Assembly (NCBI RefSeq): GCF_035594125.1
Contig: NC_087155.1
Span: forward strand, 9,164,192-9,228,191
Origin: Scylla paramamosain
Taxonomy: Eukaryota > Arthropoda > Malacostraca > Decapoda > Portunidae
Length of the DNA: 64,000 nt
Direction of reading: 5' to 3'
Shown here: positions 9,670 through 62,342 of the stretch, one piece after another
How positions within the stretch are numbered: the stretch's first letter is position 1
How the letters are laid out: each line of letters starts with the position of its first letter
Position numbers and translations under genes: made by a program
Notes under the pieces: model-generated
Told to the model about the DNA's origin: nothing
Database searches by the model: none
Seen by the model: the letters and a program-made list of their open reading frames with translations, nothing else

Positions 9670-12240
9670 TGGCAATCAGATAGAAGGTTGTCAAATGACA
9701 GATGTTTAAGAATCTTCCTCTTGAGAAGAGATTAAAAAAAAAAATTAAGATAGGCAGGTAGTTTGAGTTATTAGGATGTTCACGCTTTTTAGGAGCAAGC
9801 TGAATGTAGGCAAACTTCTAGCAAGAAGGAAAGGTACATGTTGACAGACAGAGTTGAAAGAGTTTGACTAGGCAAGGTGCAAAGACAATGGCACAGTTTT
9901 GGAGAACAATAGAAGGGACCCCATCAGGTACATAAGCCTTCCTGGGATTAAGGGCAGTGAGGGCATGGACAACATCATTGTGAAGGACTTAGTAAGTTGC
10001 ATAAAGTAGTCAGAGGGTGGAGGAAAGGGAAGAACAAGCCCTGAATCATCTAAGTAGAGTTTTTAGCAAAGGTTTGACCAAAGAATTCAGCTGTAGAAGT
10101 AGATAAGATGGCAGTGGTGCCACCATGCTGAAATAAAGGAGGGAAAGATGAAGAATCAAAGTATTTGAGATGTTTTTTGGCTAGGTGCCAGAAGTCATTT
10201 GGGGATTTAGATCTTGAAAGATTCTGACACTATTAATGAAGGAGTTTTTGGTTAGTTGGAGAACAAACTTTGCAAGATTCTGGGTATAAATATAAAAGCA
10301 CATGAGATTCAGGTACCTATTGTGGGCTCAAGTACCTATTGTGGGCCACCTCTGTCATGTATAACATGAGAACATGTGTTAGATCAAGGTTTGGAAAGTT
10401 TAGGTTGAGGGAAAGAGTGAGGAATGTATGCCTCCATGCCAGACACTATCACCTCTGTTATGCGCTCAGCACACACAGACGGGTCTCTGACATGGAAGCA
10501 GCAGTTATTCCAAGGAAAATCAGGGGCTGTATTAACAAAGATTCTTAATTATAGAAGTTTGATTCAGACCAATTCTTAAGCTTAGACTTGTGCTTAACTC
10601 CCCAAGTTGTGCTTAGTGTAGGTCTTAAATTTAAGAAAAAGGTCCAGTTTGCCTAACTTTAAGAGTTGTGTCTTAGCATAAGTTAACTAAACAAAAATGG
10701 CCAACTATTGAGCGTGAGCCCACCACCTCAAGAATTATTGGAGGTTTTCAATGACCTGAGTGACTCTGAACTGTTGAACACGTGTAGAATAAAACTGCAG
10801 GAGTGTTATTTGTGACATATCTGGCAGATGCCTTGGAGTGCCCCACAGGAAGGAGTGATATACTGACACTAGTAATTTTAGTAATGATTAGGGTTATTTA
10901 ACTAATGGGAAATGCAGCTCTGCAGCAATGATGACCTTAGACCTTCATGTGTTCTGTTGTTGTAGGAGTGTCTCATTTACCTTCTCAGAAACAGAGCCCC
11001 ATGCTTCTTTTGTGTGCTGGTGAATGAGTGAAGCCCTACAGGCTACATCTTTCCTCATATACTGACTGGATGAGGAAGGAAAGTCTCACTATCTGTCTAG
11101 CTGGGTTTCCTCTATTGGCCTTTTCAGCCTTAGCGATCATCATCATCTCCATACTAAAGAAAAAGGACAGGAAAGGAGGCACTTGTTGAGTGGGAGTGGC
11201 ATGACAATACTGGCTCAAGGACAGGAGCACATACAAAATACATATGCCTTACGTGAGATCTAATTTGCTTATTAATAAATAAAAATTTACACTCATATCC
11301 TTACAAAAATCAATGACAAATTGTCATTTTTTTCTTATTTAATCCCCTCCCCCCAAAAAATACAAATAAAATAAATAAAAAATAAAAAGTTTGCACTATT
11401 AAAATCTGCCCCCCCCAAAAAAAAAAAAAATAAATAAAAAATAAAATAAAAAGTTTGCACTATTAACTAAATTATTTTACTGTTTTTCTCTTTCACCATT
11501 TCATACGGGGACTTAAGAGTTTGTTTCAGCATAACTTCAAGACCACTTAAGAGATAAGCATGTCTAAGCAGAAGGTTGAGATGAACTCTGAGAATCATTG
11601 TTAATATGGTCCCAGCATAGAACCTCTTCAGGTCCCCTCAACTAGCAGAGGCAAAATGCCAGAGGCACTCTGCTTTGGGGGATCCTGAGGAGAGATTGGA
11701 GTGACAGGACAAGATATCTGTGATATTATAATTGGAGGAGCCCAATGGAGAAGATAGGGTAACAGCATAAGCAGAAGGATTAGAGGTTAGAAAAAGGTCA
11801 AGAATGTTGGGCTCATCTTCAAGATGGTCAGGAATATATTTGGGTGTTGCACCAGTTACTCTAGATTGTGAAGGATAGCAAAGTTAAAGGCTAGTTCACC
11901 AGGATGGTCAGTGAAGGGGGGAAGAAAGCCAAAGCTGGTAGTAAACATTGAAGTCTTCAAGAATAGAAACCTCCACAAAAGGGAAGAGTCAGAATGTGCT
12001 CCACCTTGGTAGTTATAGTCAGTGGAGTTACGTGAGAGGTATACAGCACTGGTAAATTTAGTTTGAGAGTGACTCTGTAGTTGTAGCCAGATGGTGGAAA
12101 ACTCGGAGGATTCAAGAGTGTGGGCATAAGAGCAGGTTGTCATTGTGCACATGGATGCAACATGAGGATAGAGAAAGGAGGAGGGAACAGAAAAGGGGCT
12201 ACTGTCAATTGCCTCAGACACCTGTGTTTCAGGGAGGAAA
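9670..12240 (-). mobile_element. LINE family 2 copy, interrupted by a DNA transposon
   Basis: On the minus strand the region matches the copies at 29420-31490 and 46746-49745. Segment 11616-12240 encodes endonuclease-type sequence ([28 protein letters not shown]); 9690-10523 covers the linker and early reverse transcriptase. Frames are broken. The element at 10524-11612 splits it cleanly. Confidence 0.8.
10524..11612. mobile_element. PIF/Harbinger-like non-autonomous element with CAG target duplication
   Basis: The ends are inverted: left GGGCTGTATTAACAAAGATT, right (reverse complement) GGACCATATTAACAATGATT. CAG flanks both sides (10521-10523, 11613-11615). Removing the 1089-bp element and one CAG restores LINE family 2 sequence: GGAAAATCAGCATAG against GGAAAATTAGCAAAA in the reverse complement of the copy near 47615. 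A 3-bp duplication fits the PIF/Harbinger superfamily. No transposase frame was found. Confidence 0.8.
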
Positions 12241-13047
12241 AGAAGTATTACAGTAGGATTTGAACAGAATATGGGAAAGAAGTCCTAGTTGGGAAATGGA
12301 ATTCACATCAAAAAATGCAGTGCAATGGAGTTTGGGAAGAATGTTAGGCAACCATAAAATGGAAAATGAAAAGATTAAGAAAATGACAATGGAAGAGGAC
12401 TTGGGAGTAACTGTATCTGATAATTTATCACCAGAGAAACTTACAACCTTGTGAGGAACATAAAAGTAGCATTCAGATATCTTGATGAGGAAATGATGAT
12501 GAAACTGATTGTAACTATGATATGCCCAATGTTGGAATATGCAGCAACAGTGTGTGGTCAAGTATAAAAATTAATTCAAAGAAATTGGAGAAGATTCAGA
12601 GGTCAGCAACAAAGTTGGTTTCAAATCTTCAATACTTATGATATGAAGAGAGATTGAGAAGGTTGAATCTATAGACGTTGGAACAACAGAAGGAGAGAGG
12701 AGATCTGATTACGGTGTATAGCCTGATGAATGGATTAGAAAGTGGACCAGCAGGATTAGAGAACATGGGATGTAAGAGATTCAAGAGAACATGGAAAGAA
12801 GTTGAAAAAGGCCACCTACTAGTAGAAGGGATATTAAAAAAAAAAAAAAAAAAAGCTTTCCTCAAAGAATAGCAGCAACATGGAATAACTTGGAAAAAGA
12901 TGTGGTTCATGCAAGGTTGATTCACGACTTCAAAGCCAAGTTGAATGATAGTAAATATAGACATGGGACAGCATGAACATAGCTCCCCTCCCTATATACC
13001 ACAAGTAGATAAATATACACAGACACAGACAAACACATACACACAAG
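12241..13047 (+). mobile_element. LINE family 1, 3' end copy
   Basis: Broken plus-strand frames read NLSPEKLTTL, KLEKIQRSATKL, LEQQKERGDLITVYSLMNGL, homologous to the C-terminal part of the copy at 5591-6443. It ends with ACCACAAGTAGATAAATATA and AC-rich sequence, at which the next LINE copy begins. Confidence 0.8.
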
Positions 13048-15726
13048 GAGAAAACAATGAAGTATGTAGACAAAATTGATGAGTTAAATGTAAAGCAGAA
13101 AATCTGGAAGAAAGAACAGGAGGAAAAGAAAGAAGATTTCAGGAAAATTGTAGAAGAGCAAACTCAGGTAAATGACACCAAGCTAACAGAAAAGGTTTTT
13201 CAAGTAATTAAGCAGAAAGAAAATTTGGTGAGAGAGACAGTTGATAAGAAAAAGACTGTAGTGGTATCTGGTTTAAAGAAGTATGTACAACAGTGGCATG
13301 AAAGAAAAAAAGAAGGAAAAGAGGTATGTGGATAAAATGGTGGAGGTAATACAAGAAGGCAAAGAGCTGACAGAAGACACCAAAGAAATTCGAAGGTTGG
13401 GCAGATATGTTGAGGGTGAAAAGCGTCCCGTTACAATAAAGTTCAGGTCACAAGCAGCATCAGAAGAAATATTAGTCAAAGCTTGAAAATTGGCCAGAGT
13501 TAAAGAGTACAACCAAGTGTGGATGCAAAAAGATAGGACCAGAGAAGAGAAGCAAATGGAAAAACATGAAAAAAGATCAGAGGGCGAAGAGGTTTTATTG
13601 AAATGTCATATACACGAGGCTGAGAAAGTGGTACAGGAGACAGAGCAATGCAGAGGGGGAGGTTTAAAAGTGGTGTATACTAACAAATGGTTTGATGTCA
13701 GCAGTGCTGGAAATAAAAGACTATTTAAAAAAAAAGAAAAACCAGATTTCATGGCAATTGTTGAAACAAAACTAGTGAGTGATGTGGACATTTTAAATAT
13801 TGGTGATGGAAATTACAACCTCTGGATGAGAAATAGAAAATGTAAAAGCATGGAACAAGTGGAAGAAAAATAAGAGAAATAACATGGGCCAATTCTATAA
13901 AGAAAGAGGAACAAATATGTCAAAATACGTAGAGACGAGCAGAAGAATTATGAAAAGAATGTTGTGGATAAATGTAAAGACCAACTAAAACTGTTTTACA
14001 GATTTATCAATGGAAAACTGAAGAGTAAAGAAGACATCAGCAGAGTAAAAGTCAGAGAAGAAATGGTCGAAGATCCAAAATAGATGGCTTAAGTGTTTAA
14101 CAGATACTTCCACTCAGTGTTTACTGAGGAAAATTATTTTAGAGAAGAAAGGATAGCGATGGAAAATGGAACTGGTCTGAAAGAGGTTGTAACATTAACA
14201 GAAGTAAAGAATATGTTGAAAGAACTGGATGTAAGGAAAGCAACAAGACCTGATGGTGTGTCAAACTGCATTCCAAAGGAGTGTAGCCCACAACTAGCCA
14301 CCTTGTTGGAAGGAAGAGTACCTAAAGATTGGAAATGGGTGGATATTACCCTAATTCACAAGGCCAGAAATACAGAAGACTTATTAAACTATAGACCAAT
14401 GTTGCTGACAAGTGTAGTAGCGAAGATATGATAAAAGATCACCAAGAACAGATGTGCGAAATACCTGGAAGACAATGTGATAGCAGAGAGACAATTTGAA
14501 TTCAGAGAAGGAAGATCTTGTGTAACAAATTTGATAAGCTTCTACTCAAGTAACGGACAGAGTGCAAGAGAGAGATGGATGAGCTGACTGAATATACTTA
14601 GATCTGAAAAAGCATTTGATAAAGTATCTTACAGAATAATAATACAGCTAATATGGAAACTGAAAAATATAGGAAGATTGGGAGGATCATTATCAAAATG
14701 GATGACCGACTTCTTGACGAACAGAGAAAAGAGGACAGTAATCAGAGGCAATGTCGAAATGGAGACTAGTAATAAGTGAAGTTCTGCAAGGATTGATACT
14801 AGCTCCAGTTATGTTTGCAATATATGTAAATGACATAACGGAAAGGGTGACAGGCACACAAGTCTCTTTGCTGGTGATGTTAACATCAAGATTATGAGAA
14901 AGGTAACAAATGAAGAAGACTGTGAAGCTCTGAATCAAGACCTAATTAAGATAAATGAATGGTTGTTGAGGTAGAACATGGAGTTTAATGCTAAGAAATG
15001 TAGTGTGGTGAAGTTTGGAAAAGTGCAAGAAGAGTAGAAGGCACCTACTATTTGGGAAATGAGCAAATTACTATGCAATCAGAAGAAAAAGATCAGGGAG
15101 TAACCATTTCTAATAAACTTTCTTTTATGAAGCATGTAAACAAGATAACTGCAGAAACATATAACCTGCTGAGAAACATCAATGGCATTCTCCTACACTG
15201 ATGAAGATATGAAAATGAAAAACTGATAACAACATGTCCAAGACTGGAGTACACAGCATTAGTGTGGTCACCAAGTTTGAAGAAGGACATCAGAAAGCTA
15301 GAAAGAATTCACAAAGCTGCAACTAAAGCCCTACAACCCTAAGAGGGTATAGTTATGAAGAGAGGTTGATGAGATTGGGCTTGACTACATTGGAAAAAAA
15401 GAGGGAAAGAGGTGATTTGAAAGCACTGTACAGAATATTGGAAGGGATGGAAAAGTTGGATAGGGATGATCTTGTGATACCAGATACAAGAGGTACCAGA
15501 GAATATGGAAGGAAATTGATAAGGAGTGTTTGCAGAAGAGACATCAAGAAACATAGCTTTCCTCAGAGGAGCATAGCAGTGTGGAATGAACTTAATGATG
15601 AAGACTGTATGTGCCAAAACAGTAAATTTATGGATTTAAAGAAAATTTGGATAAAAGTTGATATGGAGATGAGACAGCATAAGGCTTGTGTGGCTCGTCC
15701 TATATTTCACAACTAGGTACACATGT

Positions 15727-15767
<41 letters not shown>
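13048..15767 (+). mobile_element. LINE family 1, nearly full-length but decayed copy
   Basis: In order: a Lys/Glu-rich coiled-coil ORF1-like part (KKTVVVSGLKKYV; EIRRLGRYVEGEKRPVTIKF; EYNQVWMQKD) at 13057-13620, an endonuclease start (FMAIVETKL), a reverse transcriptase part (VFNRYFHSVFTEENYF; RKATRPDGVSNCIPKECSPQ; LNYRPMLLTSVVAKI), palm remnants (LDLKKAFDKVS), and the C-terminal end (ERGDLKALYRILEGMEKLDR; DIKKHSFPQRSIAVWNELND). Many stops and shifts. It ends CACAACTAGGTACAC and an (AC)n tract at 15728-15767. Confidence 0.85.
15728..15767. repeat. (CA)n tail of LINE family 1 copy
   Basis: 40 bp of CA immediately after the ACAACTAGGTA end of the LINE. Confidence 0.95.
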
Positions 15768-15769
<2 letters not shown>

Positions 15770-17925
15770 GGAGAAGTGACGTAAAATGTCATCCTCGCTC
15801 TTTCTGAGTTAACACTATGTTGACCCTTTCTCTATTTGTCGACAATGCTGAACATTAAAACAGCTGCAACACAGTGACTGATGCAACTTATGTCACAGGC
15901 AGTCCTTCTGCCTCAATAAGAGAGCAGGGGAAGTTTATGTACCAACAGTTGGTTGGTTCAGTCACATGACACATGACTGCTAGTCTTTTCTTCTATGGAC
16001 TGCTAGCTGTGGCATACTTTGTACTGGACACTTTTATACTTTACTATTTTATGGTAATTATGATTTATTTAAAAAAGAAACATATTATAATATATAATAA
16101 CTATATTTTATTTTGAAAAAGAAACAATATATAATAATTATAATTTAAAATAAAGAAGAAACATCATTATGTGATACTGTAAAAGAAAGTAGCACTCATT
16201 TTGCATTGAGATTGGTGAGTTAATAAAATTCTTAAGTAGCTTTACTGCAGCAATGCTAGCACAAATGTTTTTATGTAGTAGTACTAGCATCCATGCACGT
16301 ATTTATCTTGCATGCGTACCTTTTGCAACTAAAGTACTCCCTTGAATCAATTAACTTAATCCACTTGATTCTACTGTTTAATACAAATATTATGATTTGT
16401 TTATTACTATTTTTGATAATCACAGGTCTGTTTCCTTAATTCAGTAACCAGCCGTAAGAGACAGGAATCACAAAGATTTAAAATTCTAAACCCAGTTTTT
16501 TCTCAACTATTATAGTATTCCTATATAATAATCCAACCCTTTTAATGTTTGATTAGAAATTGTTATCCATGAAGATAACAGAAAATTGAGTTTTAGTTGC
16601 AAATTAAATATGTATTACATTTTCCAAAAATGTGATGGTAAGAATGTATTCAACACAATTCTTGCTGTATTTAGCAAAACATTATTTTCATTTTGGAATT
16701 TGAATGAAATTTCTATCTTTAAATAAAGTTACTATTTTGAGTTATTACTGATTTTAGTTTGTCAAAATTATTCTGTAATTTTGTAGAAAGAAAGTAATTT
16801 TCTAGAATGGAAATATCAATGACCAATAAAATATTACTGTTTCTTAAGTTATTAACAGAATTTCTAATCCAGGATTTTTTACCCTTCATTTTGGATTTTG
16901 AATGATTTTTTGTTTCTAAAGTTACACCACTGAAATCTCAAAATAACCAAGGTCATTGTCATGTATTCAACACCACCAAAATTTTGAAATAACCAGGGTC
17001 ACTGTCATGTATTCAACACCATTTACACAATACACTCTGTAGTAAATTTATTTTGAGTAGTACAAGATTGGCCTCTCTAACAGTGAACAGAATATTAATG
17101 GATCATACTGTTTTTTTATTTATTTATTTATATTTTTTGTAGAATTGGCAAGCTAATGTTACTAAAAACTGTTGTATGTAACAGAAGAATGTCTTGAACA
17201 TAGTGGTTGGTGTACTTATATTTTAAATAGGCAATGCAGAAAAAAGGGAGAAAGAATGTGCATGGTGAACTGCAGTCTATTTTTGTGAGGTTGACTATCT
17301 CCTTACAAAAAACAATGCCTATTGTCCACCAAACATGATGCAATAAACAGATGCTTTTCTTCTTTTTCTTCCTGCATTCTCTAAAGTCTGAGTACATAGC
17401 CATGTTAAAGAGCAATCCTTCTATTATATGCCAGTTTTTAAAATTATATTCTCTTGGCAGTTCCATTAAAAAATTGCCTTGGAATAAAAAGTGATACAAA
17501 ATCACATTCATCAGCTGTGTGGGTAAACTTTTAAATGGCTTGACATGGTTTTTAATGACCCTTACTGTAATGCACCAGTTTTTATTCATTAACTTGTAGT
17601 TACTTTAGGTTATATGCATAAAAAAAATGAGTATTGTAGTCTGAAAATATTTTTTGGTGGTCCATCTGAAACAGGTTAGAACCATACTCACTTTTTGCCA
17701 TTACTTTTATTGTAACTAATATGAATCTCATCTAATGCAGGTCGTTAGTGGAACTGAACCCCTGCATTAGCAGTGACCTGACTATATGTTCGCTTTCACC
17801 TTGCCCTCCTGCTGCCTTACTTGTAAATTAATGAATGTATGGTGCAAAAAACAGATCTGAAGATATTTCCTTGGTATTTTTTCACAGCTCAGAGACAGTT
17901 ACCAATATATGAGCAATTAGTTCAA
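15768..17925. other. AT-rich intergenic stretch, no gene seen
   Basis: No frame resembles a known protein. The longest minus frame (17128-17589) has low-complexity composition and no recognisable motif. A 47-bp tandem duplication at 16940-17022 (AAATAACCA...ATTCAACACCA) is present. Confidence 0.5.
16940..17022. repeat. Two-copy tandem duplication, ~47-bp unit
   Basis: The units beginning AAATAACCAAGGTCATTGTC and AAATAACCAGGGTCACTGTC are adjacent and share the end TGTATTCAACACCA. Confidence 0.85.
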
Positions 17926-17929
17926 CTTA

Positions 17930-18458
17930 GGCTGTGTCCACACTATTGGGCAATGTATGACAGGCAAACACTGTTATGATGTCCCATTCCAATACACAAG
18001 CTAGAAAGGGTGAGTGGCAGGCACAGAGGTGGACATCAGAAGCAAGGAAATGATGGACAAACACAAACGACTGGTTTCCCGTGAGTGCACTTGAGCAAAA
18101 CACCAAAAACTCTCATCTGGTAGGTGGTGCTAAACACTACTAAAGGTTTCCCACACAAGGCTATTTTTTTCTTCACAGTGCTGAACATGGTGAAACAGCT
18201 CTCATACCTTGCAGTCCACTTACTGTGTACTGAACAACCTTAACTGCTTGACCGAACCACCTCCCGAGCGGTGTAGAATAGATACTACAGGCAGTTGCTG
18301 TCCTGTAAGGGCAGAGTCTGACTGGCTCTGTCCAAAAGTGAAGAAGGGTTTGCACCTTTATCTCCTCTCATCTCATCTGGTAACACTACTTTGGAAGTGA
18401 GTGAAACCCACTTAGCAACCAGTGCCTGTCAGGCACTGCCTGATAGTGTGGACATGGC
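17930..18458. mobile_element. PIF/Harbinger-like MITE with TTA target duplication
   Basis: Left end GGCTGTGTCCACACTAT, right end (reverse complement) GGCCATGTCCACACTAT; the inverted similarity continues several bases further (GGGCA/AGGCA). TTA is present on both sides (17927-17929 and 18459-18461). The 529-bp length, 3-bp T/A target and absence of a transposase fit a PIF/Harbinger miniature element. LINE family 2 sequence begins right after it. Confidence 0.75.
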
Positions 18459-18461
18459 TTA

Positions 18462-19362
18462 AGTATTGTTCAATGCCTCAAAACCCAATTCCTCTGTTTA
18501 TCAACTTCCACATAACTATTCCCTCCTCTTTAATGACACTCAACTGTCCTCCTCCTCTACACTGAACGTTTTTGGTCTGTCCTTTTCTGAAAATTTAAAC
18601 TGGAAACTAACCATCTCATCTCTACCTATACCTAAAGCAGCTTCTATGAAGTTAGATGTCTCTGCCAATTTTTTCATGCCTCCAGCTGCTAAATTTGCAC
18701 AGGAGCCTTATCTATAAGTCCATGTATGAAGTATGCCTCACATGTATGGAGGGTTCCACTCATGCTGCTTTTCTAGACAGGGTGGAAGCAAAAGCATTTT
18801 GTCTTCTCAACTCTTCTCTAACTGTCTTCAGCCACTCTCTCATCACTGCAATGTTGCATTTCTTGATATCTTCTACTGCTATTTTCATGCTAATTGCTCT
18901 TATGATCTTGGTATACCTTCCCCCATCCTGCAGCCTCAATGTGCAAGATTTTCTACTTTCACCCCTATTCTGTCCACCTCTCTAATGCAATCATTCATCC
19001 CTTTCTCTGGTAAACTCTGGAACTCCCTGCTTGCTTCTGTATTTCCACCTTCCTACGACTTGAACTCTTTCAAGAGTTCTCCAGTATTCTCAGTCATTCA
19101 TCCCTTTCTCTGGTAAACTTTGGAAATCCCTGCCTGCTTCTGCATTTCCTCCTTCCTATGACATGAACTCTTTCAAGAGGGAGGTTTGAAGACACTTATC
19201 TCCAATTTGGAAGTTCATTTTTTACTACTATTTAAGAACTTGCACTCACTGGGCCTTTATTGCACTTTTGTTGCCCTTGGCCAGTGCCCCTCTTGCATAA
19301 AAAATAAATAAAAATAAATGTAAATAAAATAAATAAAAATAAATTTATTAAATAAAATAAAT
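18462..19362 (+). mobile_element. LINE family 2, 3' part, ending beside PC stop codon
   Basis: Broken plus frames read LFNASKPNSSVYQL, ILSSQLFSNCLQPLSHHCNV and SFIPFSGKLWNSLLASVFPP, matching the family 2 C-terminus. The 3' UTR contains TTGCCCTTGGCCAGTGCCCC and ends in an AAAT-rich tail at 19298-19362. The PC stop codon is at 19385, so the insertion lies within about 25 bp of the coding end, on the opposite strand. Confidence 0.85.
19344..19349 (-). terminator. Possible PC polyadenylation signal AATAAA
   Basis: AATAAA on the minus strand about 36 nt after the PC stop. It sits inside the (AAAT)n-like tail of the LINE family 2 copy of the opposite strand, so if used the signal would have been supplied by the transposon. 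A strong donor-like GTAAGT at 19378 offers another possibility, a spliced 3' UTR. Confidence 0.35.
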
Positions 19363-19384
19363 GTAGCACAGCACTTACCAGGGC

Positions 19385-59562
<40,178 letters not shown>

Positions 59563-59610
59563 CTTTCTTCTTAGGTATGTGTATTACACCTGCAATGAGG
59601 ATTTAAGTCT

Positions 59611-59760
<150 letters not shown>

Positions 59761-60539
59761 TTTACACTGAATTTCCAGAAAGGCAAATAATGAAGCAAGT
59801 CTGTATATGTTAAAAACATGTTTTTATACTTAAGTAATAACTTATTGACAAACCTGAATAGTGAATCAGGGTATCAATTCAGTATTCATTAGCAAATGCA
59901 ACAATGTGAATCATATTAAGCATTAAGGAAGCAAGTCACAGATCATGTGCAGAGCTTCAAAACATGAAAAGGTGGTAACATACAACTTAATACCCTGCAG
60001 GCCCTCCTGCTGGGTTGGTTTGTGACTCTTCCTAATCAGGTACAGTAGAGCTGCTTCTGGTGTGGGCTCAAGAACCTGGCAGTGGCAAAAGCCCTGGTTT
60101 TAGATTACAATGAAGAAATGTAAAAAGGGGAATGCAGATTTTATGAAAAATTTTACAGGTATGTTATACAGCACAAAGTAACATGCAACACATGACTTTA
60201 CTATTCATAATATGACAAACTGTGTTGACAATTTAAATACACAGATGAAGTTTACTGTGCAGGGGTTCAGTTCTACTACATCTTTCAATCATCTGATCCA
60301 CGTGCTCGCTGCATCCTGTAACTTATTATGTATCATTGTTCCGTCTTATCGCAGACTTTCTAAAGACCGATAAGTTAATTCAAATGTAAACGGTGACATG
60401 CATCCCCAAATGCAAGATTGTAGTAGATCTATCACTTTTTAGGCAACTTGGACCTACCTATGAATCTAACATAACACTTCAATGACCTCTGTGTAAAGGT
60501 TACTGTGTCTTCTTAAGATAACTGTAACAGATACGTTAT

Positions 60540-60680
60540 CAGCGGCTAAATGGAGAGCGAAAGGCTGACGTCCTGTTGAGCTGTGAAGCCATGGAGACCA
60601 CACCGCGGGGGAAAAGCATCACCCCTTTAAGAGCTGAGTGGGCGGTAGTCAGTAGGACGTCTGCCAGGTCATAGTGGCCT
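60540..60680. promoter_or_regulatory. GC-rich block with CRE-like motifs
   Basis: Contains TGACGTCC at 60566-60573, a second GACGTC at 60656-60661, GGGCGG at about 60640, and CCGCGG near 60603, in otherwise AT-rich sequence about 1 kb upstream of the PC start codon. May be a promoter or enhancer. It rests on motif and base composition only. Confidence 0.3.
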
Positions 60681-60962
60681 CACAATGGTTTGTCGGTCTT
60701 CTCATACACCAAGAGTTTAGATATAATACATGGCAATTATAGCTATCTAGCGAGGATTTTGCACTGTTGCTGGGATACTGTGTAACTCAAGCTTTATTCA
60801 ATAAGTGCGTGCGTCTTTATTGCCAGCATCACGTCATGTACCTTGCTGCCTCTACTCTAGAAAGTGATCGTACACTTGGAAGGCATTCCCTTGAGTATGC
60901 AGTAGGTAATACATGGAACCGTGTCATGACAATGCTTAATAACAGGTAAATACATAAAAAAA

Positions 60963-60963
60963 C

Positions 60964-61024
<61 letters not shown>

Positions 61025-61040
61025 TATTATTATTATTATT
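60963..61040. repeat. (AAT)n then (ATT)n, self-complementary
   Basis: About 60 bp of AAT followed by ATTATT repeats, able to fold back. Confidence 0.95.
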
Positions 61041-61447
61041 AAAATATAATCATTAATACATTTAATGATGTGGCTTACGCTAATAGTTCACATGTGCATC
61101 TCATTTTAGATAATGAAAGCCCATTTATATCCTACGTACACTAAAACATCAAATATGAGAATAATCAATATCTTTGGTACTATCTTGAAGGGCAAAATGC
61201 GATGATGACGTGCTTAGGTTCGTGTTCCGAGAGGTGCGTTCTAGAGCCCAAGGACGCATGGCTGGGGTGAGCCCTGTCACTCGCTTTGCACGTGTTACGC
61301 TCCTTGCACACAACAACACATCTCTCGGTACTACGAAATATATGATGATAAAACCTAGCTAATTTTGTTCTACTTTAACGTTCCCTGAATCCTGGCATCA
61401 TCAACTCATCAAACAATATTAATAAAACATAATAAAACAGCTCTTAC

Positions 61448-61620
61448 GTGTGGCTTCACCTGCTACCACCTGCACTTCTCGGCTCGCTCCCTTCTACTGT
61501 GGGTTGGCGATGGCAGCGACGGAGTAAACGTTCACTATCCGGCTAGACAAGGCACACGGGCTGCCACCCAACACACCGAGACACTTGCCAAACTCCACCA
61601 TAAACGAGTGATTAACAAAC
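61448..61620 (-). promoter_or_regulatory. Candidate 5' UTR exon of PC
   Basis: A GC-richer, non-repetitive block on the minus strand ending at a GTAAGAG donor (61447). It may begin at a weak acceptor CTTACAG (61622-61621) or at a transcription start. Some upstream exon must exist because the ATG exon starts with an acceptor. No reading frame is claimed. Confidence 0.4.
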
Positions 61621-61652
61621 TGTAAGTGGCACATGGCGGTAAAACAAGCAAA

Positions 61653-61765
<113 letters not shown>

Positions 61766-62342
61766 CTATGTTAATGCTTCCACTTGTGATTTTGAGGATA
61801 ATGCATACATAATTTCGCCAACGTAGTATGGAAACAGAAATATGCCCTGTTTCAACCAGCCTGACAACCCATCTCTACCATATTCCACTCATACAGCACT
61901 CGTCTTTTTAATCACCCATTTCCCTCCCTCCCGGCTGCCTCTAGCATGCCTACACCACGGTCCATGGTGCTTAGTAACACTTCCTCACAAAGGAGTGTTG
62001 CAACTAGTTTGTCAAAGGCACATTAAGTCTGGTTGAAAAGGACCCGCAAACAGTTGCCAGTAAGTAATTTATGCAGAAGTCTGTTTTGGCAACATTCCAA
62101 ATACAAGAACTCGCCGACTCGCCCACTCAAGCACACACTACTTCAAGGCAGACAGCCATTACCGAAGGTACGCTATAGTACGTCTTCGTCATAAAGGCTG
62201 CGAATAGTTTATACGTTACCTGAACGGGTATCTTGAAAATTACGAGAATAATTCAATGACGAGAATAATTCAACACAAAGACAGTAACAGTTGCTAGGCT
62301 GCTTGCATGCCTCCTCCTCTAGGGGAGGGATAATGCGTGTGT

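Larger units (their letters stand above)
7270..9690 (+). mobile_element. LINE family 1, endonuclease to early reverse transcriptase, broken
   Basis: Broken frames encode an APE-type endonuclease start (MMGIVETKLSD), a mid part (KCKSPQGKSGHLVIEL), a linker (VEEKWMSLPKIYNEGVKRYV), and the beginning of the reverse transcriptase (WILKECSKQLAEKVHSVIMS; LNYRPVSLTSVVAKICERIV). Interrupted by a terminal-inverted-repeat element at about 8233-8863 and lengthened by a 229-bp tandem duplication at 7691-8148. Confidence 0.8.

Noticed and set aside
17128..17589. 153-codon minus-strand frame
   Set aside because: Phe/Leu/Ile-rich composition as expected from AT-rich noncoding sequence, with no motif or splice context.
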